This document shows positions 1 to 6,597 of a stretch of DNA of 7,506 bases, piece by piece (position 1 is the stretch's first letter; each line of letters opens with the position of its first letter). Position numbers and translations under genes: made by a program. The notes under the pieces were generated by a model that searched no databases, had not been told where the DNA came from, and was given only the letters and a program-made list of their open reading frames with translations. The DNA is taken from NCBI GenBank assembly GCA_945283395.1, contig CALYQH010000069.1, positions 1 through 7,506 on the forward strand, in the 5' to 3' direction. The DNA comes from an uncultured Ventosimonas sp. GTDB lineage: Bacteria; Pseudomonadota; Gammaproteobacteria; Pseudomonadales; Pseudomonadaceae.

Positions 1-502
1 CATCTACTAATAAGTTTCGCCATTTTAAATCATTGTGGGCAAAATTATGGTCGTGCATTTTTCGGGTATTTTTAGCCAGTTGTAAACTAATATTGTTTAC
101 CCAATGATAATCATGTAAGAGCGGGTCATGGTTGATGACTCTTTGAGCTAGGTCGATAGTATTGGGAATTTCTTTAGTAATCATTGCTCCTCTGACAAAA
201 AAACCTTTATCTCTTTCGAGTCCAGAAGCAACTAGTTCAGCTGTAGGAATACCCCATTTTCTGAAGCGTTGCATATTTTGCCATTCATTTTTGATACGTG
301 GTTTACCAAGTACTTTACGAATGCCTTTGCCTGCATCCCAGTAGCGTTTCACGTAGTAACGAATGGCGTTAATCTCAATACGAATAACTTCTGAAACTCT
401 ATCTTTTGTTATGCGTTCACCTTGTAAGGAAAAAACTGCATCGAGACTACCAAAAACTGGTGCTAAGTTTTGATAATCAGGATTTAATTTCCACTGTGCC
501 AT
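1..502 (-). CDS. Lipopolysaccharide core sugar kinase, InaA/WapP type (3' end cut by window edge)
   Basis: This is a protein-kinase-fold enzyme expected to phosphorylate a sugar of the LPS core with ATP in the cytoplasm. The 167 visible residues start MAQWKLNPDYQ and stop inside the catalytic core at the window edge. Visible kinase landmarks are the ATP-anchoring lysine K52 in YYVKRYW and a catalytic loop HNDLKWRN at residues 156-163, where D158 would be the catalytic base and N163 a metal ligand. The metal-binding Asp of the DFG-like motif lies beyond the edge. The ATG at 500-502 is preceded by a GGTGAGG-type ribosome binding site (513-519). It begins 2 bp after the waaP stop, so it is almost certainly co-transcribed and perhaps translationally coupled with waaP. 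In Pseudomonas a kinase of this family (PA5008, wapP as I recall) directly follows waaP, which supports the family call. The exact sugar and position it phosphorylates cannot be read from sequence. Confidence 0.85.
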   Translation of the reverse strand, partial: MAQWKLNPDYQNLAPVFGSLDAVFSLQGERITKDRVSEVIRIEINAIRYYVKRYWDAGKGIRKVLGKPRIKNEWQNMQRFRKWGIPTAELVASGLERDKGFFVRGAMITKEIPNTIDLAQRVINHDPLLHDYHWVNNISLQLAKNTRKMHDHNFAHNDLKWRNLLVD

Positions 503-504
503 TA

Positions 505-1311
505 TTAAATTGCCTCACCATAACGTTGTTTACGTTTGTAAAGTTTTGCTGCTTTTTTTTCTAGCGATAGCAAAAGTTGTTTTTCCTCCCGAAAGATTTG
601 TTTGAGAGGTTGTTGGAAATAGATAACTAGAAAACGCCATAAATCACGGCTAGTTAAGCCAATTTCTAATACTGAAAAATATAAAGCGGCTAGATCTTTA
701 TTACGCCAGCGGGTAGGTAATTTATGGTGAAGTTGGGCTCTATGTAAGTCTATGATAGATAACTTAAAATGTTCAGCACTAATATTTTGATCGGTATGGA
801 GTAAGAAGTGGCAAATATAGCAATCACGATGGTTAATTCCGGCGCGGTGCATTTTCCCTACCATTTCTGCTACTTGTTTAATAAGGGCCCATTTTAAAGA
901 AGGTTTAGGAGGTTGGTTAGGCCAGTTTAATGCGAAATCTTCTAAACTGATTGTTGGAGCAAGTTCTTCTGTAATAATAAAGGAGTATTGTTTAGCTGGA
1001 TTATTACCTTTTTGACCAAAAGCAACTGCTGTCATAGTATCTACGCCAATACTATGAAGCTTTTTGATGGCTGCTAATTCTTGGGCAGCTCCTAGTACAG
1101 GAAGTTTGGCGGTAATAAGATTTTTGAGGATTTCTTGCCAACCTATGCCTCTATGTATTTTTACAAAATAACCTTTACCTGCTATTTCTGTACGTAAGGT
1201 TTTCCGGCCACTAAGTTCTCGATAAATTTTACCTTGTAATTTTTCCACTTCTAGAAAAGGATCTAAGTTAGCCCATAAGCTTTTAAAAGGTTCTGCTAAT
1301 TCTAATCTCAT
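505..1311 (-). CDS. waaP: Lipopolysaccharide core heptose(I) kinase WaaP
   Basis: WaaP (RfaP) phosphorylates O-4 of the first heptose of the LPS inner core using ATP. These phosphates are cross-bridged by divalent cations and stabilise the outer membrane. The 268 residues match the usual length of about 265. The protein shows the ATP-site lysine K51 (GYFVKIHRG), the family stretch VLGAAQELAAI, the IITEELAPTISLEDF segment near residues 112-126, the catalytic loop INHRDCYICHFLL with D163 at residues 159-171, and IIDLHRAQ with metal-binding D188. The start codon overlaps the waaG stop by 4 bp (ATGA). A ribosome binding site AGGAA (complement of 1319-1323) lies about 7 nt upstream, inside the waaG coding end. 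Overlap implies translational coupling to waaG. No key residue appears lost, so the gene should be functional. The distinction from the downstream InaA-type kinase is clear from the HRDCYICHFLL loop. Confidence 0.96.
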   Translation of the reverse strand: MRLELAEPFKSLWANLDPFLEVEKLQGKIYRELSGRKTLRTEIAGKGYFVKIHRGIGWQEILKNLITAKLPVLGAAQELAAIKKLHSIGVDTMTAVAFGQKGNNPAKQYSFIITEELAPTISLEDFALNWPNQPPKPSLKWALIKQVAEMVGKMHRAGINHRDCYICHFLLHTDQNISAEHFKLSIIDLHRAQLHHKLPTRWRNKDLAALYFSVLEIGLTSRDLWRFLVIYFQQPLKQIFREEKQLLLSLEKKAAKLYKRKQRYGEAI

Positions 1312-2429
1312 GGGGTAGTTCCTAAAATAATATCGGCAGCCTTGGATGGCATGCTATATATATCGGCATTTTCTGCAAAGGTTAATCCATTTTGTTGCCA
1401 TCTTTGCCGAGCAGTTTTGTCTGTAAGCATAGTGGCTAAAGCTTGGTTAAGGCTTGTTTGTTGGAATGGACTAGTGATTACGATGCCACAGTCTGCTTCT
1501 TGAATATAATGGGCATAGCCACACACATCTTTTACGAAGACTGGTAGACCTGCTACCATAGCTTCTAATAAGATAGTGCCAGTATTTTCATTATAAGCAG
1601 GATGAATAAGTATATCTGCGCCTAGTAGAAAACGGGGAATATCATCTCTTCCTTTTAAAATTTGAACTTGGTTAGATAAGCCTAGTTTTTTGATAGTAAG
1701 AATAAAATTTCTTAGTTCGTCTTGTCCTATAACTATTAGTTTAGTTTGCTTTTTTAGCTGATCTGGTAAGCTAGCTAAAGCTTTTAATGTTCTATCTAAG
1801 CCTTTGGTTTTAAAACCCGAACCAATTTGCATCATTAACAGCTGATCGTCTGTTAAGTTGAATTCTTGTCGAAATGCTGCTCTTATTTCAGCAGCATTAG
1901 CAGGTGCCTTGCGATCAGTGGCGATACCCGGTGGTAGCAGATGGAATCGCTGCTCTGGGGTTTGGTAATGTTTAATAAAAAGAGGTTGTTGTAGGGCTGA
2001 AATCATTAAAATTTGAGTTTTGGAGTTGCTATCAAATACCGCTTTCTCATATTGATAAAAGTGCTTATAACGGTTAGTTTTTGTGTAAAAACTGTGTCTT
2101 AAATTTTGTGCTTTATCTTCAAAACAGGGGTCAGCAGCATAATAGATGTCAAGGTCAGGCATTTTATTAAAGCCTATTATTTTATCTACAGGACGAGTTA
2201 TTAGATCGGCTTTAACCCATGCCGTAAATTTTTTATTACGGTTATGGTTAAATATAGCCTTAACAGGCACTATAAGCACTTCGAAACCTTGAGGAATCTC
2301 TCCTTGCCAGATCATGGTATAAACCCGAATGTGATGTCCACGTTTTTGGCACTCCTGTGCAATGCGCATAAAGTCACGCTGTAACCCTCCAAAAGGAAAG
2401 TATTTGTACAGGATAAAAGCTAACTGCAT
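1308..2429 (-). CDS. waaG: Lipopolysaccharide core glycosyltransferase WaaG (glucosyltransferase I)
   Basis: WaaG (RfaG) is a GT4-family, GT-B-fold retaining transferase that adds the first outer-core hexose to heptose II. In enterics the donor is UDP-glucose; the sugar in this organism may differ, since Pseudomonas adds galactosamine. The 373 residues match E. coli WaaG (374). Diagnostic segments are the N-terminal LYKYFPFGGLQRDFMRIA (residues 7-24), VGFNKMP-like IIGFNKMPDLD (84-94), LPPGIATDRK (165-174), the nucleotide-binding QIGSGFKTKGLDR (201-213), and the EX7E signature with E281 and E289 in HPAYNENTGTILLEA, followed by GLPV and CGYAHYI (303-309). The start ATG is supported by a strong GAGGAGT ribosome binding site (complement of 2434-2440). 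It is the first gene of the visible leftward operon and is divergent from transketolase. No truncation or missing catalytic residue is seen. Confidence 0.96.
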   Translation of the reverse strand: MQLAFILYKYFPFGGLQRDFMRIAQECQKRGHHIRVYTMIWQGEIPQGFEVLIVPVKAIFNHNRNKKFTAWVKADLITRPVDKIIGFNKMPDLDIYYAADPCFEDKAQNLRHSFYTKTNRYKHFYQYEKAVFDSNSKTQILMISALQQPLFIKHYQTPEQRFHLLPPGIATDRKAPANAAEIRAAFRQEFNLTDDQLLMMQIGSGFKTKGLDRTLKALASLPDQLKKQTKLIVIGQDELRNFILTIKKLGLSNQVQILKGRDDIPRFLLGADILIHPAYNENTGTILLEAMVAGLPVFVKDVCGYAHYIQEADCGIVITSPFQQTSLNQALATMLTDKTARQRWQQNGLTFAENADIYSMPSKAADIILGTTP

Positions 2430-2433
2430 GGGT

Positions 2434-2440
2434 ACTCCTC
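2434..2440 (-). promoter_or_regulatory. waaG ribosome binding site
   Basis: The minus strand reads GAGGAGT, a near-consensus Shine-Dalgarno sequence, ending about 4 nt before the waaG ATG (2429). It fixes the start of waaG at MQLAFILYKY, which also matches the N-terminus of the family. Confidence 0.8.
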
Positions 2441-2547
2441 TAAGCTACTCTTCTAGAAAAGTATTTTAATGCAGATAAGTTCTTTTGTGTGGATAAATAT
2501 GAAGTTTGTTTTAGAAGGTGTAACTTATTCTTTCTAAATTAAAATGA

Positions 2548-2557
2548 GTTAGCTAAC
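2548..2557. repeat. Perfect 10-bp palindrome, possible operator
   Basis: GTTAGCTAAC is its own reverse complement; the symmetry stops at both flanks (A before, G after). It lies about 37 bp upstream of the first TATAAT on the plus strand, close to where an activator or repressor could act on tkt, and about 120 bp upstream of waaG on the other side. No regulator family is recognised from this half-site. It may be chance in AT-rich DNA. Confidence 0.3.
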
Positions 2558-2593
2558 GGGTTGTTTTAGAATGAATAATAGAGTTTTTAAAAG

Positions 2594-2628
2594 TATAATA
2601 AGCAGTCAGTTAGTATTCTAGGTATAAT
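2594..2628 (+). promoter_or_regulatory. Candidate -10 elements of tkt promoter(s)
   Basis: Two perfect TATAAT hexamers occur at 2594-2599 and 2623-2628 within a repeated decamer GTATAATAAG, 29 bp apart and so about three helical turns. Neither has a convincing TTGACA-like -35 at 16-18 bp, nor a full TGn extended -10. Start sites would fall near 2606 and 2635 and give leaders of roughly 100-130 nt for tkt. At least one is plausible as the tkt promoter, but this rests on hexamer matching only. Confidence 0.4.
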
Positions 2629-2643
2629 AAGAAACCTTATTGT
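2624..2643 (+). other. Small hairpin in tkt leader
   Basis: ATAATAAG (2624-2631) can pair with CTTATTGT (2636-2643) around a 4-nt AAAC loop, giving 8 pairs including one G-U in RNA. No U-tract follows, so it is not an intrinsic terminator. The stem is AT-rich and weak, and it overlaps the second -10-like element, so its role, if any, is uncertain. Confidence 0.25.
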
Positions 2644-2720
2644 TAAGTATTATTATTTGTTTAGTTTGTTATATATCTAATAGGGTAATAATCTATTGTT
2701 TTTATATATGAGTGAACATT

Positions 2721-2725
2721 AGGAG
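2721..2725 (+). promoter_or_regulatory. tkt: tkt ribosome binding site
   Basis: AGGAG within TTAGGAGA ends 10 nt before ATG 2736. This decides the start: an in-frame GTG at 2712 would place the Shine-Dalgarno inside the coding region and add eight residues not present in Pseudomonas transketolases. The same TTAGGAGA string precedes fba. Confidence 0.75.
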
Positions 2726-2735
2726 ATTGTATAAA

Positions 2736-4730
2736 ATGCCAAGCCATCGAGATTGTGCTAATGCTATTCGAGCATTAAGTATGGACGCTATTCAAAAAGC
2801 TAATAGTGGACACCCTGGTGCTCCAATGGGAATGGCTGATATTGCAGAGATGCTATGGCGTGGTTTTTTAAAACATAATCCTTTGAATCCAAATTGGGTT
2901 AATCGTGACCGTTTTATATTATCTAATGGTCATGGTTCTATGTTACTTTATTCCTTATTACATCTTTCTGGCTATGATTTATCTATCAATGATCTGAAAA
3001 ACTTTAGACAATTACATTCTCGTACCCCTGGTCATCCTGAGTACGGTTATACAGTGGGTATAGAAACTACAACAGGACCGTTAGGCCAAGGTATTGCTAA
3101 TGCAGTGGGAATGGCGTTAGCAGAAAAGATTCTAGCTGCCCAATTTAATAAACCAGAATTTCCTGTAGTAGACCATTATACCTATAGCTTTTTAGGCGAT
3201 GGCTGTCTTATGGAGGGTGTATCTCATGAGGCTTGCTCATTAGCAGGTACTTGGCAATTAGGTAAGTTGATAGCTTTTTATGATAATAATGGTATTTCTA
3301 TCGATGGAAAAGTAGAAGGTTGGTTTACAGATGATACGGCCTTACGGTTTGAATCCTATGGGTGGCAAGTCATTCGTAATGTAAATGGCCATGATGCAGA
3401 AGAGATAAAAATGGCCATTGAAACGGCTCGCGCTGAAACCACTAAGCCTACCCTTATATGTTGTAAGACTATTATAGGTTTTGGTGCACCAAATAAACAG
3501 GGTACAGAAAGTGTTCATGGAGCTGCGCTGGGTGAGACAGAAATCGCCGCTGCACGGGTAGAATTGAATTGGCCTCATGCTCCTTTTGAAATTCCGCCTG
3601 CAATTTATACTGCTTGGGATCATAAAAATACCGGGACTGAAGCAGAAAAAGCATGGAATACGTTATTTGAGGAATATAAAAAACAATTTCCTGAATTAGC
3701 TTCTGAATTAATGCGTCGTCTTTGCCATCAAGTGCCAGAAGATTTTGTTAGTAAGGCAGATCAATATATAGTGGACATAGCTCATAAAGGTGAAACGATA
3801 GCTAGTCGTAAAGCTAGTCAAAATGCTTTGAATGCTTACGGTCCATTATTACCCGAACTATTGGGAGGCTCAGCTGATTTGGCAGGTTCTAATTTAACTT
3901 TATGGAAAGGTTGTAAAGGTATTGGTGCCGATGACGCTGCGGGTAACTATATATTTTACGGGGTGCGTGAATTTGGTATGAGTGCTATCATGAATGGCAT
4001 TGCATTGCATGGTGGTTTTATTCCTTATGGTGCTACTTTTCTTATTTTTATGGAATATGCTCGTAATGCTGTGCGTATGTCTGCTTTAATGAAGCAGAAA
4101 GTTATTTATGTATTTACCCATGACTCCATTGGTTTAGGGGAAGATGGTCCTACACATCAACCAGTTGAGCAGCTAGCTAGCTTGCGGTTAACACCTAATT
4201 TAGATACATGGCGTCCCTGTGATGCAGTAGAATCTGCAATGGCTTGGAAGGTGGCATTAGTTCGAGAAGATGGGCCTAGTGCTTTAGTGTTTTCTCGGCA
4301 AAATTTACCACATCAAGCTCGTACTGATGAGCAAATAGCTAATATTGCAAAAGGAGGCTATGTGCTAAAGAATTGTGTTGGTATGCCGGATTTAATATTA
4401 TTAGCTACTGGTTCGGAAGTTCATTTAGCAGTGCAGGCGTGTGGGGTATTAACAGCGCAAGGGAAAAAAGTAAGGGTAGTTTCTATGCCTGCTACTAGCG
4501 TTTTCGATCGTCAGGAGGCTTCTTATAAAGAAGCTGTGTTACCCAGTCAAGTAACTGCTAGGGTGGCTATTGAGGCAGCCCATGTAGATTTTTGGTATAA
4601 GTATGTAGGTTTAGCTGGGCGGGTTGTGGGGATGACCAGTTATGGAGAGTCGGCACCTGCTGCTTTATTGTTTGAAGAGTTTGGCTTTACTGTTGACAAT
4701 GTAGTTGCAGTAGCTAATCAACTGGTTTAG
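2736..4730 (+). CDS. tkt: Transketolase
   Basis: This thiamine-diphosphate and Mg2+-dependent enzyme of the non-oxidative pentose phosphate pathway moves two-carbon ketol units between ketose and aldose phosphates, linking pentoses to fructose-6-phosphate and glyceraldehyde-3-phosphate in the cytoplasm. The chosen start gives 664 residues beginning [18 protein letters not shown], the typical family length. In order, it shows SGHPGAPMG (24-32, with H26), SNGHGSML with H66, the ThDP motif GDG (154-156) with N184/N185, H261 in VHGAALG, the pyrimidine domain with catalytic E412 in YGVREFGMS, substrate H474 in GEDGPTHQP, and a C-terminal domain with LLATGSEV (555-562) and SYGESAP. All catalytic residues are intact. 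It is first in a rightward cluster with pgk 32 bp downstream and no terminator between, so an operon is likely. In Pseudomonas epd lies between tkt and pgk; here it is missing. A short ATG-initiated tetrapeptide ending on the Shine-Dalgarno is probably coincidental. Confidence 0.98.
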   Translation: MPSHRDCANAIRALSMDAIQKANSGHPGAPMGMADIAEMLWRGFLKHNPLNPNWVNRDRFILSNGHGSMLLYSLLHLSGYDLSINDLKNFRQLHSRTPGHPEYGYTVGIETTTGPLGQGIANAVGMALAEKILAAQFNKPEFPVVDHYTYSFLGDGCLMEGVSHEACSLAGTWQLGKLIAFYDNNGISIDGKVEGWFTDDTALRFESYGWQVIRNVNGHDAEEIKMAIETARAETTKPTLICCKTIIGFGAPNKQGTESVHGAALGETEIAAARVELNWPHAPFEIPPAIYTAWDHKNTGTEAEKAWNTLFEEYKKQFPELASELMRRLCHQVPEDFVSKADQYIVDIAHKGETIASRKASQNALNAYGPLLPELLGGSADLAGSNLTLWKGCKGIGADDAAGNYIFYGVREFGMSAIMNGIALHGGFIPYGATFLIFMEYARNAVRMSALMKQKVIYVFTHDSIGLGEDGPTHQPVEQLASLRLTPNLDTWRPCDAVESAMAWKVALVREDGPSALVFSRQNLPHQARTDEQIANIAKGGYVLKNCVGMPDLILLATGSEVHLAVQACGVLTAQGKKVRVVSMPATSVFDRQEASYKEAVLPSQVTARVAIEAAHVDFWYKYVGLAGRVVGMTSYGESAPAALLFEEFGFTVDNVVAVANQLV

Positions 4731-4762
4731 TAGTAAATAAAGAGTAAAAAAGGTAGCTAATC

Positions 4763-5941
4763 ATGCATGTGTTAAAAATGGTCGATCTTGATTTAATGGG
4801 TAAAACTGTATTGATCCGCGAAGATCTTAATGTGCCTATTAAAGATGGTAATATAACAAGTGATGCTAGACTACAAGCGTCAATTCCTACTATTAGGCTG
4901 GCATTAGAAAAAGGTGCCGCCGTTATTGTTTGTTCTCACCTTGGTCGACCCGAAGAAGGAGTTTTTTCTTCCGAAGATAGTTTAGCTCCTATTGCTGACT
5001 ATCTTACTAAAGCATTGGGGCAAGCAGTCCCTCTCATATCAAATTATTTAACACAGGCTGTGCAAGTGAAAGTGGGCGAAGTGGTGTTACTGGAAAATGT
5101 CCGCTTTAATAAAGGTGAGAAAAAAGATAATGATGAACTTGCTAAGAAATATGCAGCGCTTTGTGATGTTTTTATAATGGATGCTTTTGGAACAGCCCAC
5201 AGAGCTCAAGCCTCTACGCATGGAGTGGCTAAATTTGCTAAAGTTGCCGCCGCAGGGCCACTATTAAGTGCAGAATTAGAGGCTTTATCTAAAGCTTTAT
5301 CTAATCCTGCCCTACCTATGGCTGCTATTGTAGGTGGCTCTAAGGTTTCTACTAAGTTAGAGGTGTTAAATTCATTATCTCATATTTGTGATAGGCTCAT
5401 AGTAGGGGGAGGTATTGCCAATACTTTTTTAGCAGCAGCAGGTTTGCCAGTAGGTCGTTCTTTATACGAAGCAGAATGGATAACTACTGCTAAGCAAATA
5501 ACGGAACTAGTTTTTGTTCCTCTCCCGGTTGATGTGGTAGTTGCAAAAACTTTTGCAGCAGACGCAGTTGCTACCATTAAAAGCGTAAAGGATGTTGTAG
5601 AAGATGATATGATATTGGATATTGGTCCTGAGACAGCAAGCTATTTTGCTGAGTTGTTAGCAAAATGTAAAACTATCGTTTGGAATGGGCCAGTAGGTGT
5701 GTTTGAATTCGCGCAATTTGCTAAAGGCACCCAAGTATTGGCTATGGCTGTGGCTGATAGTGAAGCTTTTTCAATAGCTGGTGGTGGCGATACATTAGCT
5801 GCTATAGATAAATTTGGGGTTGCCGAACAAATTTCCTATATTTCTACGGGGGGTGGCGCTTTTTTAGAGTTTGTTGAAGGTAAAGTTTTACCCGCAGTGG
5901 CTATATTAGAGCAAAGAGCTAAAGTAAGTAATGGTTATTAG
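4763..5941 (+). CDS. pgk: Phosphoglycerate kinase
   Basis: Pgk reversibly transfers the acyl phosphate of 1,3-bisphosphoglycerate to ADP, the first ATP-yielding step of glycolysis, and runs backwards in gluconeogenesis. The 392 residues form the two-domain family fold. In the N-domain are the substrate-binding REDLNVP (19-25, D21 and N23), SHLGRPEE (58-65), [11 protein letters not shown] (111-121, R114) and DAFGTAHRA (140-148). In the C-domain are the nucleotide-binding GGSKVSTK (191-198, K194 and K198), VGGGIANTF (214-222), WNGPVGVFE (307-315), GGGDT (340-344) and the terminal STGGGAFLE (361-369). The start [11 protein letters not shown] aligns with the Pseudomonas N-terminus and has an AAGG ribosome binding site (4750-4753), so the internal ATG at 4778 is not preferred. 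The C-terminus ends QRAKVSNGY, about five residues longer than the Pseudomonas form I recall. It is probably co-transcribed with tkt. What follows is a 276-bp gap without a clear intrinsic terminator. Confidence 0.98.
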   Translation: MHVLKMVDLDLMGKTVLIREDLNVPIKDGNITSDARLQASIPTIRLALEKGAAVIVCSHLGRPEEGVFSSEDSLAPIADYLTKALGQAVPLISNYLTQAVQVKVGEVVLLENVRFNKGEKKDNDELAKKYAALCDVFIMDAFGTAHRAQASTHGVAKFAKVAAAGPLLSAELEALSKALSNPALPMAAIVGGSKVSTKLEVLNSLSHICDRLIVGGGIANTFLAAAGLPVGRSLYEAEWITTAKQITELVFVPLPVDVVVAKTFAADAVATIKSVKDVVEDDMILDIGPETASYFAELLAKCKTIVWNGPVGVFEFAQFAKGTQVLAMAVADSEAFSIAGGGDTLAAIDKFGVAEQISYISTGGGAFLEFVEGKVLPAVAILEQRAKVSNGY

Positions 5942-6031
5942 TAAAGTAGTAATTGATTAATCAGTATTTATTAATAATTGTATTGAGTTACTTTTTTAAA
6001 TCATGTTTGTTTAGAAGATAATGCTATGTTA

Positions 6032-6061
6032 TAACTCATTGATTTGACATCAATGTTGTTA
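6032..6061 (+). other. Inverted repeat / hairpin covering a -35 box
   Basis: CATTGAT (6037-6043) and ATCAATG (6049-6055) form a perfect 7-bp inverted repeat with a 5-nt TTGAC spacer. TAAC (6032-6035) and GTTA (6058-6061) extend the stem across a 1x2 internal loop. No T-run follows, so it is not an intrinsic terminator. Because the spacer and right arm contain TTGACA, it could be a protein-binding operator on DNA or a leader hairpin on RNA from upstream transcription. Confidence 0.45.
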
Positions 6062-6072
6062 GAGGATTTAGT
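6044..6072 (+). promoter_or_regulatory. Candidate sigma-70 promoter for the lipoprotein (and fba)
   Basis: A perfect TTGACA (6044-6049) is separated by 17 bp from TTTAGT (6067-6072), which matches TATAAT at four of six positions. Transcription would begin near 6079 and give a leader of about 139 nt before the lipoprotein ATG. The consensus -35 and ideal spacing make this the best promoter-like sequence in the window, though the -10 is imperfect. Confidence 0.45.
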
Positions 6073-6141
6073 TAGAAGATTAAATAACCTAAAGAAATCT
6101 AATTAATTGGCAGAATTATTACTATGGTAGAGGGTGTTATT

Positions 6142-6160
6142 TAACAAGACAGACTTGTTA
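6142..6160 (+). other. Hairpin in the lipoprotein leader
   Basis: TAACAAG (6142-6148) and CTTGTTA (6154-6160) form a perfect 7-bp stem with a 5-nt ACAGA loop. It lies about 57 nt upstream of the lipoprotein start and is followed by TGTTAGCG rather than a T-run, so intrinsic termination is unlikely. It may affect mRNA stability or translation, or be incidental. Confidence 0.3.
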
Positions 6161-6217
6161 TGTTAGCGAGGAGCTACATTAGCTTATTGACTTGCTACAA
6201 AAAGTAGAGAATGACAC

Positions 6218-6559
6218 ATGAATAAAAGGTTAAAGGCTTTTATATTGATAATTGGTAGTCAACTATTCATGAGCTGTAGCTCGCATGATTCTGCTTCTGG
6301 ACCTATCGCATTGCCTCATCATTGGATATGTGACAATGGTGTATCAGTTGATTGGTTATTTGAAGATAGTGCTAGCACAAAGATGCAACTTCGTATAGAT
6401 GATACTAATAAGCATTATATACTTTATAAAATATATGTAACCGAGAAAGGCACGCTTTTTTCCAATGGTGAATTAGCGTTTCGCCTTCAAGAGCAGTCAG
6501 GTTTATTATTTTGGGCCAACAATGATGATATTATTGGTAACCATTGTACTGGTAATTGA
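6218..6559 (+). CDS. Small lipoprotein with divergent MliC/PliC-like (C-type lysozyme inhibitor) domain
   Basis: The 113-residue protein starts with a lipoprotein signal: positively charged NKRLK, hydrophobic [13 protein letters not shown], and lipid-accepting C20 in LFMSCSS. Serine at +2 suggests outer-membrane sorting. The mature part resembles the MliC/PliC beta-barrel: WICDNG (36-41) at the start, a central region with HYILYKI, then [11 protein letters not shown] (78-88), and a closing Cys in GNHC (C110). C38 and C110 probably form the family disulfide. Known inhibitors carry an SGxxY loop before the SNG strand; here the serine position reads K77 and the tyrosine F81. No TKG-like second loop is seen. 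Lysozyme inhibition is therefore doubtful and the family link is moderate. The ATG is preceded only by a weak AGAGA ribosome binding site (6206-6210). The gene sits between pgk and fba, 38 bp before fba; Pseudomonas also has small uncharacterised genes in this gap, as I recall. Residue numbering is by hand count. Confidence 0.7.
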   Translation: MNKRLKAFILIIGSQLFMSCSSHDSASGPIALPHHWICDNGVSVDWLFEDSASTKMQLRIDDTNKHYILYKIYVTEKGTLFSNGELAFRLQEQSGLLFWANNDDIIGNHCTGN

Positions 6560-6582
6560 GTTATAGAAAAAGTTTAGACGTT

Positions 6583-6588
6583 AGGAGA
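6583..6588 (+). promoter_or_regulatory. fba: fba ribosome binding site
   Basis: AGGAGA within TTAGGAGAAAA lies 9 nt before ATG 6598 and is far stronger than the site of the preceding lipoprotein gene. This suggests fba is translated much more than the lipoprotein even if they share a transcript. Confidence 0.7.
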
Positions 6589-6597
6589 AAAAGTAAA

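Larger units (their letters stand above)
2430..2735. promoter_or_regulatory. Divergent AT-rich intergenic region between waaG and tkt
   Basis: These 306 bp hold no credible gene. Both neighbouring operons must be driven from here or through it. Visible elements are the waaG and tkt ribosome binding sites, a perfect 10-bp palindrome GTTAGCTAAC (2548-2557), two copies of GTATAATAAG (2593-2602 and 2622-2631) each containing a consensus TATAAT, and a short hairpin (2624-2643). On the minus strand the best -10-like hexamer is TAAAAT (complement of 2463-2468), with only a poor -35 upstream of it. The region is so AT-rich that TATAAT-like strings are expected by chance. The promoter assignments are therefore inference. 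Confidence 0.6.
5942..6217 (+). promoter_or_regulatory. Non-coding region between pgk and the lipoprotein gene
   Basis: This 276-bp AT-rich stretch contains no open reading frame with a ribosome binding site; the longest ATG frames are about 15-17 codons. It holds self-complementary 10-mers TGATTAATCA (5954-5963) and TTATTAATAA (5968-5977), a hairpin over a consensus -35 box (6032-6061), and a second hairpin (6142-6160). No stem followed by a run of T is seen, so there is no classical terminator after pgk. Read-through to the lipoprotein and fba is possible alongside an internal promoter. Confidence 0.5.

Noticed and set aside
162..344. 60-codon plus-strand open frame
   Set aside because: It lies antisense within the LPS kinase coding region and has no recognisable domain or ribosome binding site.
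2708..2722. Tetrapeptide mini-ORF (ATG AGT GAA CAT TAG) ending on the tkt Shine-Dalgarno
   Set aside because: It has no ribosome binding site of its own, and such tiny frames are common by chance; there is no evidence of a leader-peptide mechanism.
2712..2735. GTG start giving an eight-residue longer transketolase
   Set aside because: The extension covers the AGGAG ribosome binding site and is not seen in homologous N-termini; ATG 2736 gives the family MPS-R-ANAIRAL start.
3342..3654. Two minus-strand open frames inside transketolase
   Set aside because: They are antisense shadows of a fully conserved tkt coding region and resemble no protein family.
5380..5577. 65-codon minus-strand open frame inside pgk
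   Set aside because: Antisense shadow of conserved pgk sequence, low-complexity composition, no start context.
5943..5994. AAAGTA ... TACTTTTTT pairing after pgk as an intrinsic terminator
   Set aside because: The stem is only 6 bp, AT-rich, and encloses a loop of about 40 nt, so it is not a credible rho-independent terminator.
6053..6106. Possible 17-residue peptide MLLEDLVRRLNNLKKSN between pgk and the lipoprotein
   Set aside because: No Shine-Dalgarno precedes it; its start lies within the hairpin/promoter region and the length is within chance expectation.
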